DNA of 64,000 nt from Herbaspirillum sp. meg3 (lineage in GTDB: Bacteria > Pseudomonadota > Gammaproteobacteria > Burkholderiales > Burkholderiaceae_D). Positions 50,989 through 59,155 of this stretch are shown here, piece after piece. The stretch lies in the NCBI RefSeq assembly GCF_002257565.1, contig NZ_CP022736.1:620001-684000 (forward strand). Direction: 5' to 3'. The notes beneath the pieces are model-generated. The model did no database searches. It was not told the origin of the DNA and saw only the letters and a list, made by a program, of their open reading frames with translations. A program made the position numbers and the translations under genes. Position 1 is the stretch's first letter. Every line of letters starts with the position of its first letter.

Positions 50989-52036
50989 GTGCCGAGCCGA
51001 ACTCTTCCACTTCCTGCATCAGGCGAGCCTTGTCGGTCGCCGGCAAGAAGCTGGCATTGATGCCGTTGCGCGCCAGTTGCAGCAGCTCTTCACGGGTGAG
51101 CGACAGCGATGCGGCGATCGCCAGATAGTTGGCGTTCATGTAGCCGCCAAAGTAGGCCGGATCATCCGAGTTCACCGTCACCGCCAGACCGGCGCGCAGC
51201 ATGCGGGCGATATTGTGTTCGGCCATGTCGTCGACGACACACAGCTTGAGGTTGGATAGCGGGCATACGGTCAGGGGCATCTTTTCCTTGATCAGGCGTT
51301 GCATCAGCGCCGGATCTTCTTCGCTGCGTACACCATGATCGATACGTTCGACCTTGAGCACGTCGAGTGCGCTGAGGACATATTCCGGTGGGCCTTCTTC
51401 ACCGGCATGGGCAACCAGGTGGAAACCGAGTTCCTTGCAACGTGCGAACACGCGGGTGAATTTTTCCGGTGGATTGCCGCGTTCGGACGAGTCCAGGCCG
51501 ATGCCGTTCCACAGATCCTTGTACAGGTCGCGCAAGGGCAGGGCGGCATCCAGCGTCGCGAAGGCGTCTTCTTCCGACAGGTGACGCAGGAAGGACATGA
51601 TCATGGCGCTGGAGAAGCCGTACTGGTCGCGCGCTTCACGCAGGGCGCGGGCGATACCGGCAAATACCACGTCGATGCCGATGCCGCGTTCGGTGTGCGT
51701 CTGCGGATCAAAGAAAATTTCTGCGTGGCGCACATTATCGGCGCGGGCATGGTCGATGTAGGCCATGGTCATGTCATAGAAGTCCTGTTCCGTACGCAGC
51801 ACGTTGGCGCCGGCGTAGTACAGGTCGAGGAAGGACTGCAGATCGGTGAAGGCGTAGGCCGCGCGCAATGCGTCGACCGAAGCGTACGGCAGGTCGACTT
51901 TGTTGCGTTGCGCCAGGGCAAACAACAATTCCGGCTCCAGCGTGCCCTCGATATGCAGATGCAGCTCGGTCTTGGGCAGCGCTTCGATAAAAGCGCGCAT
52001 GTCTGCAGGGAGGCTTGGGGTGGCGGAGGAAGTCAT
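50984..52036 (-). CDS. Adenine deaminase (adenosine deaminase superfamily)
   Basis: This 350-residue zinc enzyme has the HxH pair in PKTELHLHIEGTLEPELLFALA, the catalytic Glu in VAHAGEEGPPEYV, His in VERIDHGVRS, and the metal Asp in VTVNSDDPAYFGG. FLDLYYAGANVLRTEQDFYDMT and FFDPQTHTERGI closely resemble the Pseudomonas proteins once called adenosine deaminases but shown to deaminate adenine to hypoxanthine, so adenine is the better guess. The ATG at 52036 was chosen; upstream in-frame codons lack homology. It feeds purine catabolism, converging with the M20 gene. Confidence 0.9.
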   Translation of the reverse strand: MTSSATPSLPADMRAFIEALPKTELHLHIEGTLEPELLFALAQRNKVDLPYASVDALRAAYAFTDLQSFLDLYYAGANVLRTEQDFYDMTMAYIDHARADNVRHAEIFFDPQTHTERGIGIDVVFAGIARALREARDQYGFSSAMIMSFLRHLSEEDAFATLDAALPLRDLYKDLWNGIGLDSSERGNPPEKFTRVFARCKELGFHLVAHAGEEGPPEYVLSALDVLKVERIDHGVRSEEDPALMQRLIKEKMPLTVCPLSNLKLCVVDDMAEHNIARMLRAGLAVTVNSDDPAYFGGYMNANYLAIAASLSLTREELLQLARNGINASFLPATDKARLMQEVEEFGSAH

Positions 52037-52304
52037 GGCTGGCCTTTGTATTGAACTGAAACGGATAAATTGAAACAAATGAACTAAAGCGATGGCGTAT
52101 TTTCTCAGAAATGCCGGAATGGGCTAAAAAACGCATCGCTTGCAAAAACTAAACCAGCCGCGCACTGACTAAGTTGAGAGGCGCGTAAGCGCAATATGGG
52201 GGAGATGGGAAGATAAAAGCGTAAAGATTTCGTGAAATTCTTCGCATCGCCGGATTTGCATGTTTTAATGCTGTGCCGTCAATGGGACCAAGTGCAGGAT
52301 CAGG

Positions 52305-52850
52305 ATGAAAAAGATAATTGCAACGACAATGACATGCAGCATGCTGGCGGGGGCAGGTGTGACGCTCTCCGGATGCTCTCTGATGTTCTGGAAGAAAAAG
52401 GAAGACCCGACACTGGTGCCTTTCTCGACAATTCCGAGCGGTTCTTACCAGAGCTTTGTCAAGAATTGGGATGACAAGGAACAGCCGGTGCTATGCGCAC
52501 TGATCCGCTCTTCGGGTGAATGGAATTACTGGTTCCAGCCTGCGGCGGTGATGCGTCAAAAAAACGCGCTGGCGCCGTCGTCGGAGTACTTTGAAACACG
52601 CCAGCTGATGCTGGCTACACGCATCATCCAGGCGCCAGACAGTGCCGAGCGCGGTCAGATTTTTACCGCCGAGAAGGTGACGATGAGGGGCGGCGTGCTG
52701 AAACTGGATTACCGCTTCGTCCGTCCCGCTTCCGGTGCGACCTACCAGATCAAGGATTTCCTCCTGGTGGAAATCCCCAAAGAGCGCTACACCACCGGGC
52801 TGGTGCAGTTTGTCGAAAACGGCCGCAAGGTATGTGAGATTTCGCGCTGA
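52305..52850 (+). CDS. Putative lipoprotein of unknown function
   Basis: This 181-residue protein has a lipoprotein signal: KKIIATTMTC, a hydrophobic stretch and the lipobox LSGC at residues 21-24. The mature part (about 157 residues) contains PVLCALIRSSGEWNYWFQPAAVM and DYRFVRPASGATYQIKDFLLVEIPKERY, with Cys residues near the middle and C terminus that might form a disulfide. I do not recognise the family. The 268 nt upstream separate it from the divergent adenine deaminase gene. It ends at a terminator shared with the convergent ABC ATPase gene. Confidence 0.72.
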   Translation: MKKIIATTMTCSMLAGAGVTLSGCSLMFWKKKEDPTLVPFSTIPSGSYQSFVKNWDDKEQPVLCALIRSSGEWNYWFQPAAVMRQKNALAPSSEYFETRQLMLATRIIQAPDSAERGQIFTAEKVTMRGGVLKLDYRFVRPASGATYQIKDFLLVEIPKERYTTGLVQFVENGRKVCEISR

Positions 52851-52877
52851 TCGCTTTTTGATTCCGGCGTCGTGAAT

Positions 52878-52911
52878 AAAAAAGCCTGAGTGGCGAACAC
52901 TCAGGCCTTTT
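52878..52911. terminator. Terminator between the lipoprotein and ABC ATPase genes
   Basis: GCCTGAGTG (52884-52892) pairs with CACTCAGGC (52898-52906) around GCGAA. An A run lies before the stem and CTTTT after it. Confidence 0.82.
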
Positions 52912-52962
52912 CGTTTTCAACGACCGCCATGACAACTTGTTCATGACGTCAGTAGCAAAGAC

Positions 52963-53691
52963 TCAATGCGTCATGCCGATGAACTGTTGCAGCTCCGGTG
53001 TTTTCGGATTGGTGAACAGTTCTTCCGGTGGGCCGATTTCGTGCACCTTGCCCTGATGCATGAAGACCACGCGGTCGCAGACTTCGCGGGCGAAGCGCAT
53101 TTCGTGCGTGACCATCAACAGCGTCATACCGTCGTCGGCCAGGCTGCGTACCACCGCCAGCACTTCGTTGACCAGCTCAGGATCGAGCGCCGAGGTGATT
53201 TCATCGCACAGCAAGGCTTGCGGCTGCATGCTCAGTGCACGGGCAATCGCCACACGCTGTTGCTGGCCGCCCGACAACTGCTCGGGGAAGGCATCGAATT
53301 TCATGCCCAGGCCGACGCGCTCGAGATTCTTCTTGGCCAGCTCGCGGGCTTCCGCTTCCGGCATGCCCTTGACGATCATCGGCGAGATCATCACGTTGCG
53401 GCCCACGCTCAGATGTGGAAACAGGTTGAACTGCTGGAAGATCATGCCGACCTTCAGACGCAGCGTCTTGAGTTCCAGTTCGCTTTGTCCGAGATAGGCG
53501 CCGGCGACGCTGATGGAGCCTTCGTCGATGGTTTCCAGTCCGTTGATACAGCGCAGCAGGGTGCTTTTACCGGAACCGCTCTTGCCGATAATGGCGATGA
53601 CTTCCCCGGCTTCTACCGACAGGCGAATGCCCTTGAGCACTTCGTTGTCGCCGTAGCGTTTTTTGACATCCTCAATGGCGATGAGCGGCAT
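52963..53691 (-). CDS. Polar amino acid ABC transporter ATP-binding protein
   Basis: This 242-residue ATPase of the GlnQ/HisP type has Walker A GKSGSGKSTLLRC, GMIFQQFNLFPHLSV, signature LSGGQQQRVAIARAL, Walker B LLCDEITSALD and VTHEMRFAREV. The ATG at 53691, behind GGAAAGGAAA, overlaps the upstream permease by 20 nt; the longer open frame upstream is inside that permease. It is the last gene of a regulator-SBP-permease-permease-ATPase operon. The amino acid transported is unknown. Confidence 0.93.
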   Translation of the reverse strand: MPLIAIEDVKKRYGDNEVLKGIRLSVEAGEVIAIIGKSGSGKSTLLRCINGLETIDEGSISVAGAYLGQSELELKTLRLKVGMIFQQFNLFPHLSVGRNVMISPMIVKGMPEAEARELAKKNLERVGLGMKFDAFPEQLSGGQQQRVAIARALSMQPQALLCDEITSALDPELVNEVLAVVRSLADDGMTLLMVTHEMRFAREVCDRVVFMHQGKVHEIGPPEELFTNPKTPELQQFIGMTH

Positions 53692-54328
53692 TGAATTTCC
53701 TTTCCAAAAATTGGCTGTACTTCGACAGTGGCCAGCACAGGGCAAAGTAAAAAAGTCCGACGACGGCAAACACGGTGAATGGTGCAAAGGTTGCATTGGT
53801 GATCACGGTGCCGGCCTTCGACAATTCAACGAAGCCGATGATCGAGGTCACCGCAGTACCTTTGATGATCTGCACGCCGAAGCCGACAGTAGGTGGAATC
53901 GCGATGCGTAGCGCCTGCGGCAGAATGATGTGGCGCATCTGCTGCATGTGGCCCATGGCCAGTACCGAGGACGCTTCCCACTGACCGCGAGGCACCGCTT
54001 CCACACAGCCGCGCCAGATTTCTGCGAGGAAGGATGCGCTCCACAAGGTCAGCGCCAGGCCGGCAGCGAGCCAGGCCGGAACTTCCATGCCGAACAAAGC
54101 CAGCCCGAAGAAAATCAGAAACAACTGCATCAGCAGCGGCGTGCCCTGGAAGATCTCAATGTACAACTGAGCCGTGCGGCGCAGAGCGGGACGTTTTGAG
54201 ATGCGCATGAACAGGATGATCATGCCCACCACGCTGCCCAGCAGGAAGGTCGCCAGCGACAGCAGTACTGTCCAGCGGCCTGCCAGCAGCAGGTTGCGAA
54301 CGATATCCCATAAGGTAAAGGAAATCAT
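53672..54328 (-). CDS. Polar amino acid ABC transporter permease (second)
   Basis: This 218-residue HisMQ-family permease has TVLLSLATFLLGSVVGMIILFMRIS, YIEIFQGTPLLMQLFLIFFGLALFG and the EAA loop EASSVLAMGHMQQMRHIILPQALRIAIPP. It pairs with the upstream permease, whose stop it overlaps by 4 nt, and its own 3' end overlaps the ATPase start by 20 nt. This tight packing shows strong translational coupling. Confidence 0.92.
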   Translation of the reverse strand: MISFTLWDIVRNLLLAGRWTVLLSLATFLLGSVVGMIILFMRISKRPALRRTAQLYIEIFQGTPLLMQLFLIFFGLALFGMEVPAWLAAGLALTLWSASFLAEIWRGCVEAVPRGQWEASSVLAMGHMQQMRHIILPQALRIAIPPTVGFGVQIIKGTAVTSIIGFVELSKAGTVITNATFAPFTVFAVVGLFYFALCWPLSKYSQFLERKFNAAHRH

Positions 54329-54996
54329 GCGGCCCTCCGCGCAAAGATGAACTTGTTGCCGATCAGGCGCAGCAGCTGGCGCAGCAGAATCGCCATCACC
54401 AGATACACCGCCGTCGCGATGAAATACGCTTCAAAGGCGCGGAAATTGCGACCCTGAATAAAGTTGGCGGCGAAGGACAATTCTTCCACGGCGATTTGCG
54501 AACAGACTGCCGAACCCAGCATCACGATCACAATCTGGCTCGACAGCGCCGGCCAGATCTTTTGCAACGCAGGGCGCAGGATGATGTGGCGAAACGCCTG
54601 GATGCGCGACATCGACAGACTCAGCGCCGCTTCCATCTGTCCGCGTGAAATCGCATTGACACCCGCGCGGATGATTTCGGTGCTGTAGGCGCCGAGGTTG
54701 ATCACCATGGTCAGAATCGCGGCCTGCATTTCGCTGATCTGTATTCCCAGACTGGGCAAGCCGAAGAAGATGAAGAATAGCTGAACCAGAAAGGGTGTGT
54801 TTCGTATGAGCTCGACGTAGGCACTCACGATGGGCTTGAGCCATCGCGGTCCCTGCGTGCGTGCCCAGGCGCCGAAGATACCGACGGCAATGCCGATGAC
54901 GCCGCCGATGGCGATCAGTTCGATCGTCGTCAGCACGCCCTTGACCAGCACGTCGGTATATTCGAAAGTCGCCAGGAAATCAAAGTGATAGGCCAT
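54325..54996 (-). CDS. Polar amino acid ABC transporter permease (first)
   Basis: This 223-residue HisMQ-family permease has VLTTIELIAIGGVIGIAVGIFGAWA, YVELIRNTPFLVQLFFIFFGLPSLG and the EAA loop EAALSLSMSRIQAFRHIILRPALQKIWPAL. It is followed directly by the second permease and preceded by a 107-nt gap with a strong hairpin, which separates it from the binding protein gene. Confidence 0.92.
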   Translation of the reverse strand: MAYHFDFLATFEYTDVLVKGVLTTIELIAIGGVIGIAVGIFGAWARTQGPRWLKPIVSAYVELIRNTPFLVQLFFIFFGLPSLGIQISEMQAAILTMVINLGAYSTEIIRAGVNAISRGQMEAALSLSMSRIQAFRHIILRPALQKIWPALSSQIVIVMLGSAVCSQIAVEELSFAANFIQGRNFRAFEAYFIATAVYLVMAILLRQLLRLIGNKFIFARRAA

Positions 54997-55050
54997 GTGG
55001 TTTCATTTTCTGAAAATGGTGGTCAGCGTTGAATCACTTGGAATCAAAGG

Positions 55051-55090
55051 ACACTGGATCCGGCGTTCAACTTATGCCGGGATCCGGTGT
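55051..55090 (-). terminator. Intra-operon hairpin between binding protein and permease genes
   Basis: ACACTGGATCCGGC (55051-55064) pairs with GCC (55076-55078) and GGATCCGGTGT (55080-55090), with one bulged base and one G-T pair. No T tract follows. It probably stabilises the upstream binding-protein mRNA and lowers permease expression, as known for binding-protein operons. Confidence 0.65.
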
Positions 55091-55103
55091 CATTGCAAAG
55101 CAA

Positions 55104-55886
55104 TTACAGATTTGCCGGCAACGGCAGGCCCAGCCATTTGACTGTCAGGGCGCTCAGCTCGCCGTTTTTCTTGATTTCAGCGAGGATGGCGTTGACCTTG
55201 TCTTGCAGTTTCTTCTCGTCCTTGTTCAGGCCGATGAAACATGGCGAATCTTTGATCAGGAACTTGGTTTCAGGCTTCTTTGGTGGATTCTTGGCGATGA
55301 TGGCGGCGGCGATCACGTTGCCGGTCGCGACCAGTTGCACTTGATTCGACAGGAAGGAGCTGATGGTGCCGTTGTTGTCTTCGTAGCGCTTGACGGTGGC
55401 GCTGGCCGGGACGATCTTCGACAGTTCCAGATCTTCGACCGAACCGCGGGTCACACCGATAGTCTTGCCTGCCAGGTCAGCCGGGCCGCTGACTTTTTGA
55501 TCGGCCGGACCAAACACGCCGTTAAAGAACGGAGCGTAAGCGGCAGTGAAGTCGATCACTTTTTCGCGTTCTGCATTCTTGCCCATGCTGGAGATGACCA
55601 GATCAACTTTCTTGGTTTGCAGGTAAGGCACGCGGTTGGCGCTGGTGACGGGAATCAGGTCAACCTTGACGCCCAGTTTCTTGGCGATCAGGGTCGCGAC
55701 ATCGATGTCCAGACCTTGTGGCTTGAGGTCGGCAGTGACCGAGCCGAATGGCGGAAAGTCTTGTGGTACGGCGACGCGCAGCACGCCTGCCTTTTGGATG
55801 TCGTCCAGTGTGTCGGCACGTACAGCGGAAGCGGAAATCAGCAACGCACCAGCCATCAGGCCGAGAAAAAGTTTCGAGAGTTTCAT
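55104..55886 (-). CDS. Polar amino acid ABC transporter substrate-binding protein
   Basis: This 260-residue periplasmic protein of SBP_bac_3 type has a signal peptide ending SAVRAD, then GVLRVAVPQDFPPFGSV, GLDIDVATLIAKKLGVKVDLIPVTSANRVPYLQTKKVDLVISSMGKNAEREKVIDFTAAY and GKTIGVTRGSVED. The ligand is unknown. Its ATG shares the A of the regulator's TGA stop, with GGAGAAT inside the regulator gene serving as ribosome binding site. Confidence 0.93.
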   Translation of the reverse strand: MKLSKLFLGLMAGALLISASAVRADTLDDIQKAGVLRVAVPQDFPPFGSVTADLKPQGLDIDVATLIAKKLGVKVDLIPVTSANRVPYLQTKKVDLVISSMGKNAEREKVIDFTAAYAPFFNGVFGPADQKVSGPADLAGKTIGVTRGSVEDLELSKIVPASATVKRYEDNNGTISSFLSNQVQLVATGNVIAAAIIAKNPPKKPETKFLIKDSPCFIGLNKDEKKLQDKVNAILAEIKKNGELSALTVKWLGLPLPANL

Positions 55887-56686
55887 CAGGATTCTCCAGG
55901 TTGAGATGAAGTGAAAGAAGTGGCTATCGCAGCCGCTGTTTTTTTACCGGATCGCGAAGCCGGTTTTTTGGGCTTCACGGGTGCTGCAAAAGAATTTCCG
56001 ACCGCCGATACGGGCGCCAGTGCCTGACGCAGTTGCCCCAGCGGATCGCTGACGCCGACTTTGTTCAGACCGGCTTCAACGTGTTGCAGGTGGTCGTGCA
56101 TGAGTTGCTCTGCGGCTGCCAGATCGCCACGCTCCAGGGCGGCGACGATGTGGACGTGTTCAGCGCAAGAGTCTTCGGCTTGTTCGGAAGACTGGTGCAG
56201 CATGGCGGTCAGGGTGGTGCGCGCGGTCAGATCGCGTAGTGTGTCCGACAGCAAGGTGTTGCCAAGGCACTCGCACAGTGCGACATGGAAGTCACCCAGC
56301 AAATAACTGCGTGCACCGATATCGTCGCCTTCAATGGCGGCTTGCTCGCGCCGGATGTGGTCGCGCAATTGTTCAATCGCGGTCTTGGTGATTGGACGGG
56401 CATGGCGCAGCAGACCGAGTTCAATGACGCGGCGCGCTTCAAATGCTTCGCGTGCATCATTTGGGGTCGGTTCAATCACGAACCAGCCGCGCCGGGCGCT
56501 GACCGTGACGATTCCGCGTGTGACCAGGCGCGTCAGTGCTTCGCGCACCAGGGTGCGGCTGACGCCGAACAACGCCGACAATTGCTGCTCGCCCAGACGC
56601 GTGCCGGGGGCAAGCTGCTTGGCGAGGATCGCTTCCATGATGCGGCTGGCGATCTGAATCGAGGATTTGATGGCGTCTGTGCTCAT
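55886..56686 (-). CDS. GntR-family (FCD) regulator of the amino acid ABC operon
   Basis: This 266-residue regulator has the winged helix ASRIMEAILAKQLAPGTRLGEQQLSALFGVSRTLVREALTRLVTRGIVTVSARRGWFVIEP and an FCD domain with LLGDFHVALCECLGNTLL and CAEHVHIVAALERGDLAAAEQLMHDHL. It has an extra Lys/Ala/Ser-rich C-terminal tail (about 45 residues) absent from most relatives. It is the first gene of the transporter operon and is translationally coupled to the binding protein gene, a layout that suggests autoregulated control by the transported amino acid. Confidence 0.9.
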   Translation of the reverse strand: MSTDAIKSSIQIASRIMEAILAKQLAPGTRLGEQQLSALFGVSRTLVREALTRLVTRGIVTVSARRGWFVIEPTPNDAREAFEARRVIELGLLRHARPITKTAIEQLRDHIRREQAAIEGDDIGARSYLLGDFHVALCECLGNTLLSDTLRDLTARTTLTAMLHQSSEQAEDSCAEHVHIVAALERGDLAAAEQLMHDHLQHVEAGLNKVGVSDPLGQLRQALAPVSAVGNSFAAPVKPKKPASRSGKKTAAAIATSFTSSQPGES

Positions 56687-57035
56687 ATCTCCACTACAGC
56701 AATATGCGTGCCATGTATTCCAATCTGATATACAAGATTGACGTACAGAAATAGCCTACTTATTACCAGAGTGAGAGGAGCATCCTACGTACGCCCTGAA
56801 GCTGTTTTTGGCGTAGGCCTATGCTACGCGGGGCATTGCGGCGATTCACTTTGGAATGCAGATCATCACCGGAATGGTGCATCTTGTATACCAGTTCACG
56901 ATAACGGAGCGTTTTCAAGTCGCCAAAATGCAAGCCGCCCGCTGCTTTTGAGGGCGGCGGGCGGTGAAGAAAGCTAACAAGGAGCGCCGGAAAAGCCGCT
57001 CTATCTATATAGAGATAGAGGTGCAGGGTCGGCGG
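56687..57035. other. Intergenic region upstream of the amino acid ABC operon
   Basis: These 349 nt contain two CTTGTATAYCAG near-palindromes (56725-56736 and 56883-56894), a GC-rich hairpin (GCCGCCCGC 56934-56942 with GCGGGCGGT 56957-56965) that could end the 5'-nucleotidase transcript, and an 8-bp hairpin CTCTATCT/AGATAGAG (56999-57006 with 57013-57020). No gene is seen. Confidence 0.55.
56725..56736 (-). promoter_or_regulatory. CTTGTATATCAG operator-like site near the GntR start
   Basis: The minus strand reads CTTGTATATCAG. It lies 39-50 nt upstream of the regulator ATG and matches the plus-strand site at 56883-56894 in 11 of 12 bases. Confidence 0.45.
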
Positions 57036-58040
57036 TCAGGTTTTGGAGGCTTCCAGGGATGCATTGCTGTCGCTGCTCTCGGCCTTGTCGGCGAAAGCTG
57101 CCAGCGCCTTCACCGCAGGCTTGCGCGTTGTGCGTCCGCTCAGGGCGCCACCTTCATACGGTACGCGGCCTGACGGCACCACGGCGGAGGCCAGTTGGAC
57201 GTGGCCTTCCTGATCATCGAAGAACATGTGCGCGCCAAACGCGTGCAATACGTCCGCCTTGGGGAGGCCGCCGAGGAAGAAGGCTTCGTCGACCGTGACG
57301 TTCCAGGTACGCAGCGTGTGGATCACGCGTTTGTGCGCCGGGCTGTTGCGTGCGGTGACGATGGCGATACGCACCGGGCAGGTCGCAGGCGTAAATTGCT
57401 TCTGGATTTCCGACAAGGCGAACAGCAGCTTGGCCAGCGGGCCTTCTTTCATGGCCTTGTTGCGATGGCGCTGTTCGTGGCGGACAAAGGCTTCCAGGCC
57501 TTTTTCGGCATAGATGCGTTCGGACTCGGGCGAGAAGAGCACGGCGTCGCCGTCGAAGGCGATGCGGATCTGGTTTTCCGGCGGGATGTAATTGGTGGGC
57601 GCGGTATATAGCTGCGCCGCCGCGACGCCGCCGTCGATGGCGTCCTGAACGTCGTCCTGATCACGCGAGAGAAACAGGTCGATCTTGAACGCTTCCAGAT
57701 AATGCACGATCGGTTCGCCGCCGGTGAAGGCCGCGCGGCTGATGTCGAGCTTGTGGGCCTCGATGGCGTTGAATGCGCGCAGACCGGTGTCGGGCGTATT
57801 GCGTGAGATGACCACCACTTCCACCAGGCGGCGGCCGGGAATCAGGTGATTCAGTTTGAGCAGCGCCTTGACCAGCGGGAAGGCCGTGCCCGGGAGCAGC
57901 GGGTCGTTTTCGTGTTCGCGCTGGTAGGCGGTATAGGCTTCCACGCCTTCGTTGTCGAAGATGGCGTTTTCGTGTTCGAGGTCGAACAGCGCGCGCGATG
58001 AAATGCCGATGACCAGCATGCCGGAAAGATCGTAAGCCAT
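57036..58040 (-). CDS. Cytosolic 5'-nucleotidase (NT5C1-like)
   Basis: This 334-residue protein belongs to the 5'-nucleotidase family PF06189, related to vertebrate cytosolic nucleotidase I, which dephosphorylates AMP and other 5'-monophosphates. Key segments are LVIGISSRALFDLEHENAIFD, VVVISRNTPDTGLRAFNAI, RIAFDGDAVLFSPESERIYAEKGLEAFVRHE, VTARNSPAHKRVIHTLRTWNV and MFFDDQEGHVQLA. It could feed nucleosides to purine catabolism, although it lies outside the island. AAAGAGA precedes the ATG. It is a single gene. Confidence 0.9.
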   Translation of the reverse strand: MAYDLSGMLVIGISSRALFDLEHENAIFDNEGVEAYTAYQREHENDPLLPGTAFPLVKALLKLNHLIPGRRLVEVVVISRNTPDTGLRAFNAIEAHKLDISRAAFTGGEPIVHYLEAFKIDLFLSRDQDDVQDAIDGGVAAAQLYTAPTNYIPPENQIRIAFDGDAVLFSPESERIYAEKGLEAFVRHEQRHRNKAMKEGPLAKLLFALSEIQKQFTPATCPVRIAIVTARNSPAHKRVIHTLRTWNVTVDEAFFLGGLPKADVLHAFGAHMFFDDQEGHVQLASAVVPSGRVPYEGGALSGRTTRKPAVKALAAFADKAESSDSNASLEASKT

Positions 58041-58321
58041 GTCTCTTTAACTCGTTCGGACTGCAAAATGGGATGCGTGCAGTGTGCCACAGATGCCATT
58101 TTCACCCTAGTTATGTAGTGATTTTGCCCCATGCCGGATCTGCATGAGGTGTCTTCGCCTACTTTTCATCTCGTATTTGTACGCTATCTCCGTCAAAACA
58201 CATGATATTGCTTTCATTTTTGATAAATATTGCCTGAAAGTATTTTGTAGTGACGGATTGCATCGCGCTACATAAATTTGTATGATGACCGTATAACTTA
58301 ATCAAAAACGACGAGACATTC
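58041..58321. other. AT-rich divergent region between 5'-nucleotidase and FadR-type regulator
   Basis: These 281 nt are low in GC and have no gene. ATTTGTATG (58276-58284) and CGTATAACT (58290-58298) form an imperfect inverted repeat next to a TATAAC. It could be part of the regulator's own control region. Confidence 0.45.
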
Positions 58322-59020
58322 ATGTTCCAAAAGATTCCGGTGCAGGCGCTCAGCGACACGGTAGCGCGGCAATTGCTGGAGAAAATCGATCTGGGCGCGT
58401 TCCCCCGCGGCGGCAAATTGCCGACCGAGGCCGTGCTGGCGCAGGAATTCGGCGTCAGCCGCACTGTTGTGCGCGAGGCGATCTCCCGGCTCAAGCATGA
58501 AGGCGTGGTCGAACCGCGTCAGGGCAGCGGCGTGTTCGTTACCGAGCAAGCGGGTATCAAGCCGTTGCGCATCGATTACACCGAAGTGAGCTCTCCCGAA
58601 GCGGTCTTGCAGATCGTCGAGTTGCGTCGCGCCATTGAGGCTGAAGTGGCGGCGCAGGCGGCCAAGCGCCGTACCGATGCCGACATGGTCGCCATCGACA
58701 GCGCGTTGGCGCGTATCGGCATGGATGTGAAAGAGGGCGGCGATGGTGTTGCCGCCGACGTCGCTTTTCATCGCGCGCTGGCGACGGCGACGCGCAATCC
58801 GTATTTCATCAAGACGCTGGAATTTCTCAGTCAGTACCTGGAAGCTGCGACGACGGTGACGCGTGGTAACGAAGCGCGGCGTGACGATTTTTCACGCCAG
58901 GTGCGCGAAGAGCACGAGGCAATCGTCGCCGCGATTCGTGCCGGCGACGAGATGGCAGCGCGTGCAGCGGCACAGACGCATATGTTCAATGCGGCCCGGC
59001 GATTAGGTCAGGCCGGGTAG
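58322..59020 (+). CDS. FadR-subfamily GntR regulator of the tetronate operon
   Basis: This 232-residue regulator has the winged helix TVARQLLEKIDLGAFPRGGKLPTEAVLAQEFGVSRTVVREAISRLKHEGVVEPRQGSGVFV, typical of the FadR subfamily (PTE/GVSRTVVREA), and an FCD domain with ADVAFHRALATATRNPYF and REEHEAIVAAIRAGDE holding metal-binding histidines. It lies just upstream of ltnD on the same strand and probably represses the catabolic genes until a four-carbon sugar acid is present. Confidence 0.9.
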   Translation: MFQKIPVQALSDTVARQLLEKIDLGAFPRGGKLPTEAVLAQEFGVSRTVVREAISRLKHEGVVEPRQGSGVFVTEQAGIKPLRIDYTEVSSPEAVLQIVELRRAIEAEVAAQAAKRRTDADMVAIDSALARIGMDVKEGGDGVAADVAFHRALATATRNPYFIKTLEFLSQYLEAATTVTRGNEARRDDFSRQVREEHEAIVAAIRAGDEMAARAAAQTHMFNAARRLGQAG

Positions 59021-59049
59021 CAAAAATAAATACTCGCAATAAAAATCGC

Positions 59050-59064
59050 AGTACAACTCGTACT
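59050..59064. promoter_or_regulatory. AGTAC-N5-GTACT inverted repeat upstream of ltnD
   Basis: AGTAC (59050-59054) and GTACT (59060-59064) form a perfect inverted repeat with a 5-nt spacer, 92 nt before the ltnD start. It is a candidate operator for the FadR-type regulator. Confidence 0.4.
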
Positions 59065-59155
59065 TAAAATTTCAACCAGGCGCAGCGTGCCACGGTCCTC
59101 GAGTTCCGATCTGAGTGATCCACAGCCAACGCCGCCGTAATCAGTGGAGTCGACG

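Noticed and set aside
52428..52437. CTCGACAATT resembling the purine-island operator
   Set aside because: It lies inside the lipoprotein coding sequence and only one half matches.
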